Shown here: positions 22,419 to 35,075 of the stretch, piece after piece | Numbering within the stretch: position 1 is the stretch's first letter | Layout of the letters: each line of letters opens with the position of its first letter | Notes under the pieces: model-generated | Database searches by the model: none | Told to the model about the DNA's origin: nothing | Seen by the model: the letters and a program-made list of their open reading frames with translations, nothing else | Origin: Metarhizium brunneum | Lineage: Eukaryota; Ascomycota; Sordariomycetes; Hypocreales; Clavicipitaceae | DNA length: 64,000 nucleotides | Reading direction: 5' to 3' | NCBI RefSeq assembly: GCF_013426205.1 | Contig: NC_089424.1 | Span: 3,906,001-3,970,000 of the forward strand | Program-made: the position numbers and the translations under genes

Positions 22419-25400
22419 GTTACCGATTGTTCAAGACATCCTTGAACAAAACCCCAAGGCAGATGCATTTTCTCGTCCGAGAATGCCCTCTCTTATTGTA
22501 AACACAGCTTCTCTGTGCCCGATAATTAGGGGGGAAGAGCCGGCACATTGTGTAACAACATTTCACGTGTCAAGAACAAAACAAAATTGGCAGGTTAGGA
22601 GCATACTATAAATACAAAAAAGAGGCATTCATCTTGACTTTCTTTTTCTTTTTGCAACTTCAGCGAAATTCGGGGAGTCTGGGATGCGAAAACGATTACA
22701 AAATCAGTATTTGGACATGGCATCAGGCGATGGGCAGGTTGGGCTTGTCTTTTTCTTGGAGCACATGAAGATGGATAGCGTGGCAATATACCGTGGTTTT
22801 TAGCAGGTCCATAATCATTGTGCATCCGAAACGAGTGATGCAGAGCTGGACAATTAAAAGTATTGAGATGCGTAGGACCATGGAAGAGTGATTACCCTGT
22901 ACCTGGTAGAGGCCAAAATGATGCGAGGTGACTCGCTCGTTCTAGTCTCTTCAATGCTGTGTATGTGATTCGCAAATCTACTGTGACAAGAGTGCAGAAA
23001 TGTCTCACGGTTCGGATCACGATACTGACTATAGAGTAATGCAAGACGATTTAACAGGAACAGTCGGGTATTCGTCACATGGACGGGTATATGAGCTGCT
23101 ACTTGTGCCACGATTGGCAAACGGAAAATAAGATGCAGGGTAGTGCCACACCAGCAGGGTCTTGGACGCACAGAAGTTCTGTGGCTTGAGCACAAATTAA
23201 CTGACTGCACTCATTATTGGTTAGATGATGTTAGTATTTGCACAAGCGTTGGCACACTCCATTTAGCAGTGCGTGAATCACTGCGCGGAGTTGGGGGCGC
23301 CGATGGGAGAGGGCGCATGTGGTGTTGAGCAGAGGGAGTCATACGGTGGACGGAAACGCGCTAGCTGCACGATGAAAGATGGGATTGGTAGTTCAGAGAT
23401 TGAGATTCCCGAGATCACATCGTTCGCTTCTGCGGCGCTCAGCTTAGGTGATGGCAACGTTTTTTTTTTGATGAAGAACCACGCCCTTGGGATACATACT
23501 CCACTGTCGCCTGCCGACTTTTGGATTCGAGGGATCGGACATGGCATTTGGCCGGATTACGTTCTTGATCCCATGACCGGTTTTGCATTTTGCGCCGTGT
23601 CGCGTCCGAGCTGCACTGCGAGATAACACGGACGAAGCAGCATGTGCAGAAGCAACCGCGCGCTGATTCGTCTGGGAAAATAATGTGGTGGCTCTAGATT
23701 GATACCGAAAAAAGAGCCTCGCGGTACTCCGTACTCCGTACATGCGTTGTGCGCCATTGTACCATTGATGTTTTACGGAGCACTGTACTCCCAACCCAAG
23801 GGTTTGGCACAATCCATGAACCCAGCAGTCTGCATGGTGGCTCATTTTAGCCATGACTCTGCAAACTTTCGCCAAGGCGAAAACGATTTTTTTTTGATTA
23901 GCGTCTTCCAGACATGAATGACGTTTTGCATTCGCGCTAGTCGGCGGTATCATCGTTACCATGTATCAACCGACACAATGATGCCGCGGGGAAGCTGCCG
24001 GAGGTGAGTGTGGTCGCCTGTCAGTTTGGCCGGCTGTCTTCACAAATGATAAATGACTTCATTCATGGCCCGAGTCTCTAGGCCAGAGGCTGGCCTTGCC
24101 GGGTACGTCGTCCGACTTGGTCCCCGGATGGTGGATACAGCAGCCAGTTGGTGGGTTTTTGCCTGGCGAATGTTGATAGTTGACAGGACGGACTGCCAAA
24201 CCTTGCTGGACGTGGACAAAACTCATGCGGGTCATGCAGTGGGAAAGACAGAACCGAACCAATATTTTTGCCATGGAGCATTCGCGAACCCTCCCCTCGT
24301 CCTTTGGAGCAGCGAGAACGCTCAGTCACTTTTTTGTGTTAAGCCAGTCGAGCTCAATTACAGCATCGTCAGTCTGCTTTGGGCGACAAGGCATTTCTAG
24401 CAGCCGGGTGTTGAGAGGAAAAGAGAGAAAGCCTATAGCACTAGTCTCTTATTAGATTTCAGTTCTTTTTACAAGATAGCCTGTGATAGTTTGGGAAGGG
24501 AAAGCCAACATCGTGAATCCGCACGGATTATTGCACACGATAGGTGTCGGACCAAGAGGTAGCAAATCGGCTCCAGTATACTCCGTAGCTGATCTCGACA
24601 GCGGTCTTGTCCTCCATGTTAAGACGGCTGTATGTGTGTATCTCCGAGAGGGTGGAGATGGATATAGCCTTTGCACAAGCATAGGTTCTTGGGGAAACCG
24701 CAGCTAGAGAGCCACTCACCCAGCGGGAGAGGAAATGTTGAAAGGTGACAATACAATTAGTAATTCTTAAACAGCCGTAGGCCCATTCAGATGGCGTCCA
24801 GCCGCACGCACACGAGAGCAGCCCCGGATTCAAAACATGCATTTCCAGTTCCACCTCGATCTTATTTGAACGAGCGCAATGTTCGACTTCATCGTGGGGA
24901 GGTAGTTCCACTGTCGATGGCGCCGTTGGAGCATGGCATGGCATGGCATGGGAACGGTGCGGGTGGGCTGCAGCGGAGGCAGTTGTGCAGCCTGCCGCTA
25001 CAAATGCATGGCAGGACTCGACTTGGTGGATTTTCTCCCATGTTGCCTCTTCATGGTTTGAAGAACTTGGTTCTGACCGCTAGTGCGATGGATCACTTTG
25101 CGAAGCTGGCTCTCTCTCAAAGCAGCCTTAACCGAGAGGGCCGGCGTCTCGATAGTACTAGTAGACTTGGGGTACAGACGAGTGCATAAATTGTAATAAC
25201 TGTTGTCTTGGCCCGTCAACCGTCCAGCATCGAGCTGTACGAAACATCCCGTATGCAAATCATTGACGAATCTGGCGTATATTACTCAGCAGCTTGGAGG
25301 CAAAGACGCAGAGTATCGTGAGGGAGTAGCCCTACTGGGACGTTCCTACTGGGACGGCTGATGATGACAGGTACCACGGCACCGAATTTGAGCACAGTCG

Positions 25401-25619
25401 TAGATTCTTATTGGATTTGCGTCCTGAGTCCCTGGCTCTGGTGAGCTCCTGAACGACATCATCGGTGACTCTCGGACTTTTGGTGCGACGTCAAGAACAT
25501 GGGCCAACTGCAAACCCCACTGCAATCATTGCACCCTGGTCCAACCTGCAGCACCTAAAAGAGACGAAGACAACTGGACGTCTTCCATGTTGCGTTTTGC
25601 TTCCGAGATGACGGCGGAT

Positions 25620-25654
25620 GTTGTTGTTGTTGTAGTCGTCGTCGTCGTCGTCGG
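25620..25654 (+). repeat. Trinucleotide microsatellite (TTG)n-(GTC)n
   Basis: About four TTG units are followed by about six GTC units, in non-coding DNA. Confidence 0.85.
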
Positions 25655-25732
25655 GTCAAGGAGCGAGGACAGTGCGTGTCGGGCTATGTGAAATGGCCTG
25701 ACTGTATCCATGTCTATGTCTGAAAAGGACCG

Positions 25733-25761
25733 GAGCTGGGAGCTGGGAGCTGGGAGCTGGG
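25733..25761 (+). repeat. 7-bp tandem repeat, four copies of GAGCTGG
   Basis: Four exact units occur in intergenic DNA. No function is evident. Confidence 0.85.
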
Positions 25762-27146
25762 CCTTACCTAAGCGACATCGAGATCTCAATCTGCCGTCCA
25801 AACATTCAAATCCTCCGGAGTACGGAGTACCAATCACTACCTCCCTGTTGCATGAGGTACCGAGCCAAATCGTAGGTACATAGGTACTTGAGTAGGTAGG
25901 TACCTGGGACAGGGCGGCAGGAGACATGGCGCATGCCTGCCGTTTATGAATCTGGAAACATGGCAACGAAAACACCAGCTGAGGCCACTCGAGCCCTGTC
26001 GCGGTTCTTCATGCTGCACCAAAACATCGCCAAAACATGATCCAGCTTGTATCTCGTACCCCTTCCTGCCCTCAATCTTTTCGAGTTGAAGGGCTGAACA
26101 GGTTTGCCATATCGCGCTAGCCCAGGACCCAGAGCCAGACGCCAATTCATCTCCACCGCTGCCCCTCCCACAACCACACCCGTTGCCGACTCGACACGTC
26201 CGTCACCTATGACTCCTTGACCGAAAGTCACTGGCTTCGCACCGTTCTTCACCCCAGTCCAACTCCCCGGGGCTCGCAAGTCTCGTGCATTTATGCTGGT
26301 TGCTGCTGCAGCTAGGCGGGGACAGCTCTATCGGGTTAATCCTCGAATAACTACTAATACTACCTAGTAGTAGTTATTCACCCTCGACACTCTCCCTCTG
26401 TCCACTGCTTCTGCTTGAACAAGTCTGGTGGTCTATTCCGGCTCCATTCTTACCACCATTATTGGAGGCTGATGCCCTTTCTCTTCCCATTCCAATTTCT
26501 ATTTCCCCTTCCCCCTCCCTTTCTCCCCCCCGAATAGCCTCGCACCCTTGCTCTCTCCTGGCCTCCTCGCGCCCCAGCTCCATTGGGTGGCATATGCAGC
26601 ATTGACAAGAAAAGGCGGCAGTTCTCGACATTTATCTCTAGCTGGTGCTAAAGACAGGCGGCTGAGCGCAAACGAGAGCCCGGTCAAAGCGTCCGAGGTG
26701 GGTTGAAAAAGACCGAGTTGACACCTTGTAATACAGAATATTGCCTGCTTCTTGCTTTTTTTCTCGCGTCCCGTTCATCACTGCTCGACGTCGACGAGAA
26801 GTCTAAGACAGCGACGACACACACCCCCCACGCCACCCGCCGACGCCGGACTTTGCTCAGTCGACCACTTGCTACACACCTCGTCAATTCCATTGCCACG
26901 CCAAGCCAAGATTAGCGCGTGCCTTCGGAAAACAAAAGGTTTTCCTATCCTTCTAAAGCCCCTTTCACACCGACGTCCTGAATTCACACAATCGAGGCGG
27001 CTAGGCTCTTTTCCCATCTCTCATATTTTTATTTCCTCCGCCACCACTGTTCTGCCTGCAGCGTGCGCGGCTGAGTGCGTGTCTGCGCACGAATGAGAGC
27101 TGAAGCGGCCACAACCGGCACACTACCTGGCGCTGCCTCTCCAACC

Positions 27147-30100
27147 ATGGGCTTCGCTCAATGCACTTGGCCAATATGGCGGGTTGATGACCTCACCTTG
27201 TGTTTTCGACAAGAGTACGTGCAGTGACGCATTCCCGAACCATCCGTTGGGTCAATCCATCTCGAGAAGAGACTTGTTAACATTCGCGTAGCTATCTCAA
27301 GGTTCTCCTCCCGTTAGCGGTCATTGTCGTCTCGTTTTTACGTCTCGCCTGGTCAAACATCGGACGGCTGGTTTCATCAGGCAAGCCCAAGGGCTACAAG
27401 CCCATTGCGAACGACCATACAGCTCTACCACCCGATATCGATGACGAGGATGACGATGACGACACTGAAGGCGATCCCTATCTCGAAATCAACGGCAACC
27501 GGCTCGCCCTCGCCAAAACTATCAGCAGAGGGTCCGTTGTCGAGGCCGACACGCCACATGGGCAACGGTTGTCCCAAGCTGTTGAAGAACTTGCCATCGT
27601 CGGATTGATTGCTGTGAATGCAATCGCTCTGATCAAGGGTGCTTACGGATCCGCGGGGCGTCTTGTGGCGATAACCGGACTACTCACTTGGATCTATGTT
27701 CTGGTGTTGGCCTCTCTGCGACTGTTGGTTGGTGGCACCAAATGGGCGATTCCCCATCTATGGAATCACACAGCCAGCATTTATGCCATTAACTGGGTGT
27801 TGAACATCTTCATATTCCGCTCCGCGCTCATCAACTCTACCTCTCAACTGGTAAAGATTCTTGCCTGCACCGAGTTTGGGCTTATCACACTGTTGTTCAT
27901 GCTGGCAGCGACCACTAGAAAGGGGAATAAGACGGTGCTGATGGAATGGGAGGACGGGATCGAACCATCTCGCGAACCACTTGCGAGTCTCTTCTCGCTC
28001 GCTACTTTTGCATGGGTGGATGCTATTGTGTATAAAGGCTGGAAGAAGACCATGGAGATTGATGATGTTTGGAACTTGCTACCCAAGGACAAGGCTGCGG
28101 CTGTGATTGCCGACTATCGCCAACTGAAGAAGACTGGTGCTCTGGCATGGCACATGCTGAAATACTTCAAGGGCATGTTATTCTTCCAATGCTTCCTAGC
28201 CTTTGTCTCCGGCTTCTTCACATTTGCGCCAACGCTCCTCTTGAGGGCCATTCTCGAGTATGTCGAGGAACCTGATCGCGCTCCTATTAACGTTCTTTGG
28301 CTTTATGTCATTGGACTTCCTATCCTTGACACCATCCGATCCTATGCTGATGGTATGGCGCTCTGGACTGGTCGGAAGATTTGCATCCGCGTTCGTGCCA
28401 TTATTATTGGCGACATTTACGCCAAGGCCCTCCGTCGAAAAGCTGCGGCCGGCAAAGACAAGGTCCTTGGGGAGAGCTCAAAGAAGACCAAAACGGACGC
28501 TGATCCCGACAGTGAGGGTACAATTGCCAAGATCAAACGCGCCCTTGGTCTACGGAAGCGTAACAAGAACAAGAATGCCTCGGCGAGCGACACAGAGTCT
28601 GCTGGTAGCATCAATGTCGACGACAGCAAACCCGCTGGTGACGATGATCAGGCTAACTTGGGAACCATCATCAATCTGATGTCAGTGGATAGCTTCAAGA
28701 TTGCCGAAATCACTGCTTACCTCCACTTTCTATGCGCTGCGGCTCCAACGCAGCTTATCATCTCTGTCGTCTTACTCTGGCAGGTCATGGGACTCAGTGC
28801 TATTCCTGGTCTGGTCGTCATGGTTTTCCTTCTCCCCGTCAACTATTTCCTGGCAAAGGGTTTTAACATAACCTCCAAGAACATTATGAAAGCTACTGAC
28901 AAGCGAATCAATGTGACCAACGAAGTCCTCCAAAATATCCGTATCATCAAATACTTTGCTTGGGAAGAGAGATTTGGGCGCTCCATCGATGAAAAGCGAG
29001 AGGCTGAGCTTAATGCGCTACGATCCCGATTCACCCTCTGGGCATGCGCTGTGGCCATCTGGAACTCTGTTCCAGTCCTAATCACATTCTTCTCTTTCCT
29101 TGTATACACTCTGATTGAAAAGAAACCTCTGTATCCCTCCATTGCCTTCACCGCCATCTCCCTCTTCATGCTGCTACGAGTTCCCCTCGACCAATTGGGT
29201 GATATGTTTGCCCATGTGCAGGAAGCAAAGGTCTCTATTGATCGTGTTGAAGAGTTCTTGAATGAAGAAGAGACTGAGAAATATGAGCAGCTTGGACAAG
29301 ACAATGTGGACGAACAAGGTGTGAAGCATATTGGATTCAAGGACGCAACCCTGATTTGGGGTGGCAAGGACACGGTTGCTGAGGACGGTTCGCGAGCCTT
29401 CCGATTGATGGACCTGAATGTCGACTTTGAGATGGGCAAGCTCAATATCATTGCAGGCTCTACAGGGAGTGGAAAATCATCAATGTTGATGGGGCTTCTT
29501 GGCGAGATGACATTAATGGAGGGCAAGATTTTTTGCCCTGGTGGTCGAAGCAGAGAAGATGTCAAGCCTGACCCCGAAACTCGGTTGGCTGATACTGTCG
29601 CTTACGTTGCTCAGTCTGCGTGGCTCGTCAATGCCAACATTCGGGACAACATTCTCTTTTCGGCGCCATACGACCCACAACGATATAGAGATGTTATTGT
29701 CGCCTGTGCCTTGGAACGCGATCTTGAGATTTTGGACCATGGTGACGAGACACTCGTTGGAGAAAAAGGCATCACGCTTTCGGGTGGACAGAAGCAGCGA
29801 ATTTCTCTGGCTCGGGCTCTGTATTCCAACTCTGCCCACGTTCTCATGGACGACTGCCTGAGCGCCGTTGACTCTCACACCGCCCAATGGATCTTCACCA
29901 ACTGCATCCGTGGTCCCCTAATGGCAAACCGAACTTGCATTTTGGTTACCCACAATGTGACCCTATGCGTACCCTCGGCTGACTACGTAGTGTATCTTGA
30001 CAATGGTCGTGTCATATCTCAGGGCTCGGCGCAAAAGGTTATTGCTTCCGGAGTCTTGGGTGAAGAGATTCAGAAATCCCGCCCTGCGTCTTCGGCTGGT

Positions 30101-32308
30101 TCCCAAGGTCCATCACGAGTACCCTCCAGAGTTCCGTCAAGTGTTGGCGACGGTGAGACAATGGTCAACAGCAATGGCGAATCCCAAGACGGTAGTGCCG
30201 CTTCAAAGAAGGCCAAATCGAAGAAGCCCCAGATTGATGCTATGGACGAGGGCAAGGCCTCGGGTGCTGTCAAATGGCCAGTGATGAAGGTTTATGTTCA
30301 AGCCATGGGCCCCTGGTGGTTCTGGGTTTTGGCCGTCATCGTCTTCAATCTTCAGCAATTGGCCACAGTTGCAACCAATGTGTGGGTCAGACAATGGGCG
30401 AACCAATACGTCGAAGAAGAGTCAATGGTTGCAGTCGGTACGCTCTCTCAGTCATACGGCTCCGGGGCATTCTCCAAAGGATCCTGGGCATCCATTTCCC
30501 GTCTTGGCAGCAACGCTCTTGCTGCCGAATCAAGTTCTGGCAAGGTCTATGGTCAGGTGTCATTTTCCGCGCTGGTCACCCCTCAGGTCAACGTGGCGTA
30601 CTATCTGTCGGGACTGGCTATTATCGGTATACTCGGTTCTTTCGCCGCATTTGTGCGGGATGTCTGGATCTTCTACGGGTCTCTGACAGCATCAAGAAAA
30701 CTTCACGATAGGCTCATGGGTGCAGTGACTCGTGCCAAGTTCAAGTTCTTTGATGTGACACCCCTCGGTCAACTGATGAACCGCTTCAGTAAAGACCTCG
30801 AAGCAGTCGACCAGGAAATAGCGGCTACTGCCATTGGTGTCATGTCATGTGCGCTCTCTCTGATAGTAACGGTTGTCCTGATCGCCGTCATCACTCCCGG
30901 TTTCTTGATCGCTGCCGTCTTTATTGGTGGCATCTTCTACTTTGTCGCCACTTTCTACCTACGTGCTTCTCGTGATCTCAAGCGCCTCGAGTCTGTGCAG
31001 CGAAGTCCACTGTTCCAGCAGTTTGGCGAGACTCTGAGTGGTATGACAACCATTCGTGCTTATGGTGACGAGAGGCGTTTCATTCGCGACAACTTGGCCA
31101 AGGTGAACACGCAGAGCAGGCCATTCATCTACCTCTGGGCCTGTAACAGATGGCTCTCATTCCGTGCCGACCTGCTGGGTAACCTGGTTTCCTTCTCTGC
31201 TGGTGTTTTTATCATTCTGAGCCTGGGCAAGATTGATGCGGGTGCAGCGGGTATCTCACTGAGCTATGCCATGAATTTTACGGAGAATGTTCTCTGGTTA
31301 GTGCGTTTATATGGTATGAACGAACAGAACATGAACTCAATGGAGAGAGTTAAGGAGTACCTTGATCTTGATCAGGAGGCGGCGGCGGTGGTGGAAAAGA
31401 ACCGCCCACCAGAGTCATGGCCGGACAAGGGCAACGTCGAGTTTGTTGACTACACGACTCGTTACCGAGAGGATCTGGACCCGGTCCTCAAGGGCATCAC
31501 CCTCAAGATCAACGCCAGGGAGAAGGTTGGTATTGTTGGACGGACGGGAGCTGGCAAGAGTTCACTGGCGCTGGCGATATTCCGCGCGCTGGAGGCCGAG
31601 AAGGGCCGCATCGTCATTGACGGCATCAATATCGGCAAGATTGGCCTGCGAGATTTGCGAGAGAACATCACCATTGTGCCCCAGGATCCGACCTTGTTCA
31701 TGGGCACAATCCGGACCAACTTGGACCCCTTTGATCAGTATACGGATGAGCAAGTGTTTGAAGCGCTTCGCCGGGTCCAGCTGATTGGAGCAGACGAGCC
31801 AGCCACCAACCCGACGACGCCAACTATCCAAGTGGCAAAAGATTCTCAAGTCACCCGATCGCCGGTACCTTCTGTGATGACAAACAAGAACATCTTCTTG
31901 GATCTCTCATCACCAGTTACCGAGTCTGGATCAAACCTGTCACAAGGCCAGCGACAACTGCTGTGCTTGGCTCGGGCTATGCTTAAGAAACCAACAGTGC
32001 TCGTAATGGACGAAGCCACTGCTTCAATTGACTACAACACCGACTCCAAAATTCAAGAAACCATCCGAGAGCTTACGGGCACTGTCGTCACGATTGCTCA
32101 CCGTCTGCAGACGATTGTGGACTATGACAAGGTGCTGGTGCTGGACCACGGTGAAGTAAAGCAGTTTGGGCACCCGTGGGAGCTACTTAGCGACGAGGAA
32201 GGGCAGTTCTACAGCATGTGTGAGATGAGCGGTGAGCTTGACGTTTTAGTCAAGGCAGCAAAGAGGAAGTGGGATGAGGATAGGCTGGTGGACGTCGGCG
32301 ACGCCTAA
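27147..32308 (+). CDS. ABCC-type full ABC transporter (Ybt1/Vmr1-like MRP family)
   Basis: 1,694 residues in two exons, with the intron at 27215-27291 joining FRQ to DYLKVLLP. The start at 27147 has a good context (ccaaccATGG). An in-frame ATG at 27093 would add 18 residues. Layout is an N-terminal extra membrane domain (TMD0) with an acidic loop near residues 70-85, TMD1, NBD1, linker, TMD2 and NBD2. NBD1 has Walker A GSTGSGKSS (about 745), signature LSGGQKQRIS (about 852) and Walker B VLMDDCLSAVD, with Asp instead of the catalytic Glu. NBD2 is canonical: GRTGAGKSS (about 1439), LSQGQRQLLC and VLVMDEATASID. The non-equivalent sites are typical of ABCC. A charged cytosolic insert (about 419-472) interrupts TMD1. 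It probably exports conjugates, bile-acid-like compounds or drugs, likely at the vacuole. The substrate is unknown. Confidence 0.92.
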
Positions 32309-33115
32309 GCGTTGGATGTTGTACAGGAAAAGGTAAAGCAAAAGAGGCACTACTGGAATGGATATACCCAGCGAGGGAGTGTAGGCGACGAGGCCAAGGC
32401 GACGACACAAGTACAAAGCTGGAAGCATGAAGCCGCAAATAAATGAGGCGCGGGACATTGTAGGTAGACGGACATGCCATTAGCGTGGCTCACTCAGAAG
32501 CTCAGCTCGGGCTTGATTTTTCTTTTCTTTTTCTTTTTCTTTTGTTGGATCATATGCATGTAACGGAGTATTCTTGGGTGCATTACGTAATACTAAATCA
32601 AGCTTAAGACGCAGTGTTGATGATGGGTGATGTTGATGCTAGACGGACTCGTGTCATGATTCCGGATTGGGGGAGGTCGGACGGCGTGGCTGAGCCAAGG
32701 CCACGCATGCAGGTGGCCAGCCATTGCAACGGCTCAACACTTGCTCCATTAGGTCGTGTACTGTATGCGAGGTACGGAGTAATTAGGCCAGGCAGTGAAT
32801 TCGTGGGCTGTCAGGTCTGGGAAATGCGGATTACGTGGACGGGGTTGGCATCTCTGGCGGTGCGACAAAGACGGACCAACCAGATGCCTCATGCTGGCCG
32901 ACTGCCTGGCTGGCGCCTCCGACTCGGACGCATCGATTCTCCTGCCGGCCTTTGTTGGGCTGTCAGTTTGTCTCTGCCACTTTTCTTGTCACGGCCGGCG
33001 GCGTTGAATTAATTCATTCTGTTTCCTCGCTGCGTCTGCTTCCCCGCGTGCTGCTGCTGCTGTTTGGTGTCGACAGCAAAAGCCGAGTCTGTCTGTCCGC
33101 CCCCGCGTCAACACC
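32309..33115. other. Intergenic spacer
   Basis: 3' flank of the ABC transporter and promoter of the next gene. It contains a T-rich run at 32517-32545 and a perfect dispersed 9-mer at 32773, with a one-mismatch copy at 32562. No gene was seen. Confidence 0.55.
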
Positions 33116-34348
33116 ATGGGCAAGCCTTTAGACGCCGCGTCGCCCAACCCCTCGTCCTCCTCAACACCCTCGTGCCTCACGGAAGCATCTGCGTCCATGA
33201 CCCTCCACCCGCCGCCGCCGCATCGCTACTTTGACGAAGACACGGCCGAGCTCACAAACGACGACGACGACGACGACCTGCCTCCCCTGTACTCGGATCA
33301 CGAAGAGTTCAACCACAACACCGACTCCTTCACGCCCTTTGACCCTCTCCTCCCGCGGCTCCCGCACGGCGACATCTTTGAGACGGTGCACCCGTTTCGC
33401 CGCGACGAAACGAGCGCCTACTTCCTCGACCGCCGGCTCGACCGCGACCCAGACTTCCTGGCCGGCCACATTTACAAACTGTGCCAGGTGCCCCCGCGGC
33501 CGTTTGTCAAGCTCGTCGGCACGCACACGGAGAGCGGCTCGGGCGGCGGCGGCGGCGACGACGACAGCAACAGCAGGGGCAGCAGGGAGACCAAGACGGT
33601 GACCGACTTCGACATTGAGATTGAGCTCACGCACCTCCTCTACAGCGACGCGCGGACGGCGCAGGCCCGGCGGTCGATCCGCACGGCGGGCAACCTGGAA
33701 AAGGTGCGGCGCGGGACCGTCTTCGCGACGCGCGCCCCGGGGTTCGGCGGCGCGGGGCCCGTCCCGGAGGAAGGCACGCCGGCGCTGCGCGAGTGGTGCC
33801 GGCGGTACTGCGCGTCGGCCTCGTGGCTGCGGTGCTTCACGGTGCAGCGCCGCGTCGAGGGGTGCGACTGGGACGCGCTGGGCGCCCGGCTCGAGGGCCT
33901 CGCGCGCGCGGCCAACTACCGCGGGCGCGTCGAGGTGCGCTTCCCCGTGCGGCAGGCCCGCGTCCACGTCTACAGCGACTGCCGCGTCAACCGGTGGCGG
34001 CTGACGCCCTGGGTCGTCGCGCTGTTCACCTTCTCGCTCGCGTTTGTGCTCGCGTGGCCCGCGCTGTTCCTGGCCACGCGGCGCTGGGAGACGGTCACGG
34101 CCGAGTGGCGCATGAGCGATGGCCATGCCCGTGTCCGTGTCCGTGTCGAGGAGGCGTGGTACGCCGTCTGGGCGGGCACCATCCAGAGGGCCATGCTGGA
34201 GAGGCGGAGGGGCCTGCTGGACCAGGGCGACCTGCAGAGGACTTGGGCGCGGGGGGGAGGCGGCCGGCAGGGCGATGCGGTGGCGGCTGCTGTTGAGGCC
34301 ATGGGCGTGGTGAACCGCTCTTTTGGCTGGGGGGAGGATAGCTGTTGA
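33116..34348 (+). CDS. Uncharacterised fungal membrane protein, one predicted helix
   Basis: Single exon, 410 residues. I do not recognise a characterised family. The N-terminus is Pro/Ser-rich, with an acidic run (about residues 46-55) and a PPLYSDHEEF stretch. The middle part (about 80-290) has conserved-looking blocks such as GDIFETVHPFRRDETSAYFLDRRLDRDPDF and DFDIEIELTHLL, interrupted by a Gly/Asp/Ser-rich loop near 140-160. WVVALFTFSLAFVLAWPALFL (about 297-319) is a clear transmembrane segment, followed by a cytosolic-looking tail with WYAVWAGTIQRAML. The gene is much richer in G+C at third positions than its neighbours, which also leaves the opposite strand open (33161-34483), a shadow. 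It may be a conserved ascomycete protein. Function unknown. Confidence 0.75.
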   Translation: MGKPLDAASPNPSSSSTPSCLTEASASMTLHPPPPHRYFDEDTAELTNDDDDDDLPPLYSDHEEFNHNTDSFTPFDPLLPRLPHGDIFETVHPFRRDETSAYFLDRRLDRDPDFLAGHIYKLCQVPPRPFVKLVGTHTESGSGGGGGDDDSNSRGSRETKTVTDFDIEIELTHLLYSDARTAQARRSIRTAGNLEKVRRGTVFATRAPGFGGAGPVPEEGTPALREWCRRYCASASWLRCFTVQRRVEGCDWDALGARLEGLARAANYRGRVEVRFPVRQARVHVYSDCRVNRWRLTPWVVALFTFSLAFVLAWPALFLATRRWETVTAEWRMSDGHARVRVRVEEAWYAVWAGTIQRAMLERRRGLLDQGDLQRTWARGGGGRQGDAVAAAVEAMGVVNRSFGWGEDSC

Positions 34349-35075
34349 GCGTTCGAGTTTCGGCGTGGCATCGCGGTTGCCACGTTTGGCATGGGAGTAT
34401 CGTGGGATGGGCCCGAGTGAAGCAGCGAAGGGGTCACGTACGACTCTAGGCTGCGGTTGGGATCCATGGCGTTGGCTTCGCACCAGGTAGATGGGGAGCT
34501 GGGTATAGCAAGCTACGGCTAGATACCGCCTTTGATAAATGCACGGATGTGTGTCATGATCTATAAACTACAGCATACGCTTCATGTCCTTGTCGTACTT
34601 CTCGCTATCCATGTAGTGCTAATTATGTGCGTTGGATGTACCGAATGAGCCGTACGCCAACCACGGCGGTGCCCGGGGGCGCAAAGGAAGCGGACGTTGG
34701 AAACGGCTTGATTCGAGCGTCATGGGCGGCGTATGTACTCCCTCCGTACATCATGTGCATATGCTTTCTGTGACGGGGATTTTCGACGCCGTGGGAAGGG
34801 GAATGGCGGATGAGGCGCCGGGTGCGAGGGAGATGAAGGGGTTCAGATAGTTGCGATTGACAGGTTGGGGCTTGCCTGCGATGGCGCTTGCTGCAACAAA
34901 GTCGCAGACGTCGCGACGCTGTCTCCAGTCCTTGATGCGTCTGTTCTGCTGCATATCATGGTGGTGGCTGGCCGCGAGGACGCGCGAGACACATGACGTT
35001 GGCTCGAGCCCCACCATCCACGGCCAACCTCGACCGGCTTCAAACTTCAACCCCCCGTCACCCATCACCATCACC
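34349..35075. other. Intergenic spacer
   Basis: 3' flank of the membrane protein and promoter of the adaptin-binding protein. A partial dispersed-motif copy (CCTCCGTAC) occurs near 34740. No gene was seen. Confidence 0.55.

Larger units (their letters stand above)
22419..27146. other. 4.7-kb intergenic region before the ABC transporter gene
   Basis: No gene was recognised. Notable items are dispersed 9-mer copies at 23725, 23732 (overlapping pair), 24579 and 25821; a repeated GCATG stretch near 24930-24950; a TTG/GTC trinucleotide tract at about 25620-25654; a 7-bp tandem at 25733-25761; clustered GGTAC words at 25855-25905; and a pyrimidine-rich stretch at about 26380-26590. The last 1 kb, rich in C and T, is probably promoter and 5' UTR of the transporter. 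Confidence 0.5.

Noticed and set aside
23273..24682. Several overlapping 70-117-codon frames on both strands
   Set aside because: None has a recognisable domain, splice structure or consistent coding bias. The region is treated as intergenic.
33161..34483. 440-codon open frame on the minus strand
   Set aside because: It is antisense to the well-formed gene at 33116-34348. Its sequence is low-complexity Arg/Pro/Ala-rich, as produced by high third-position G+C on the other strand.
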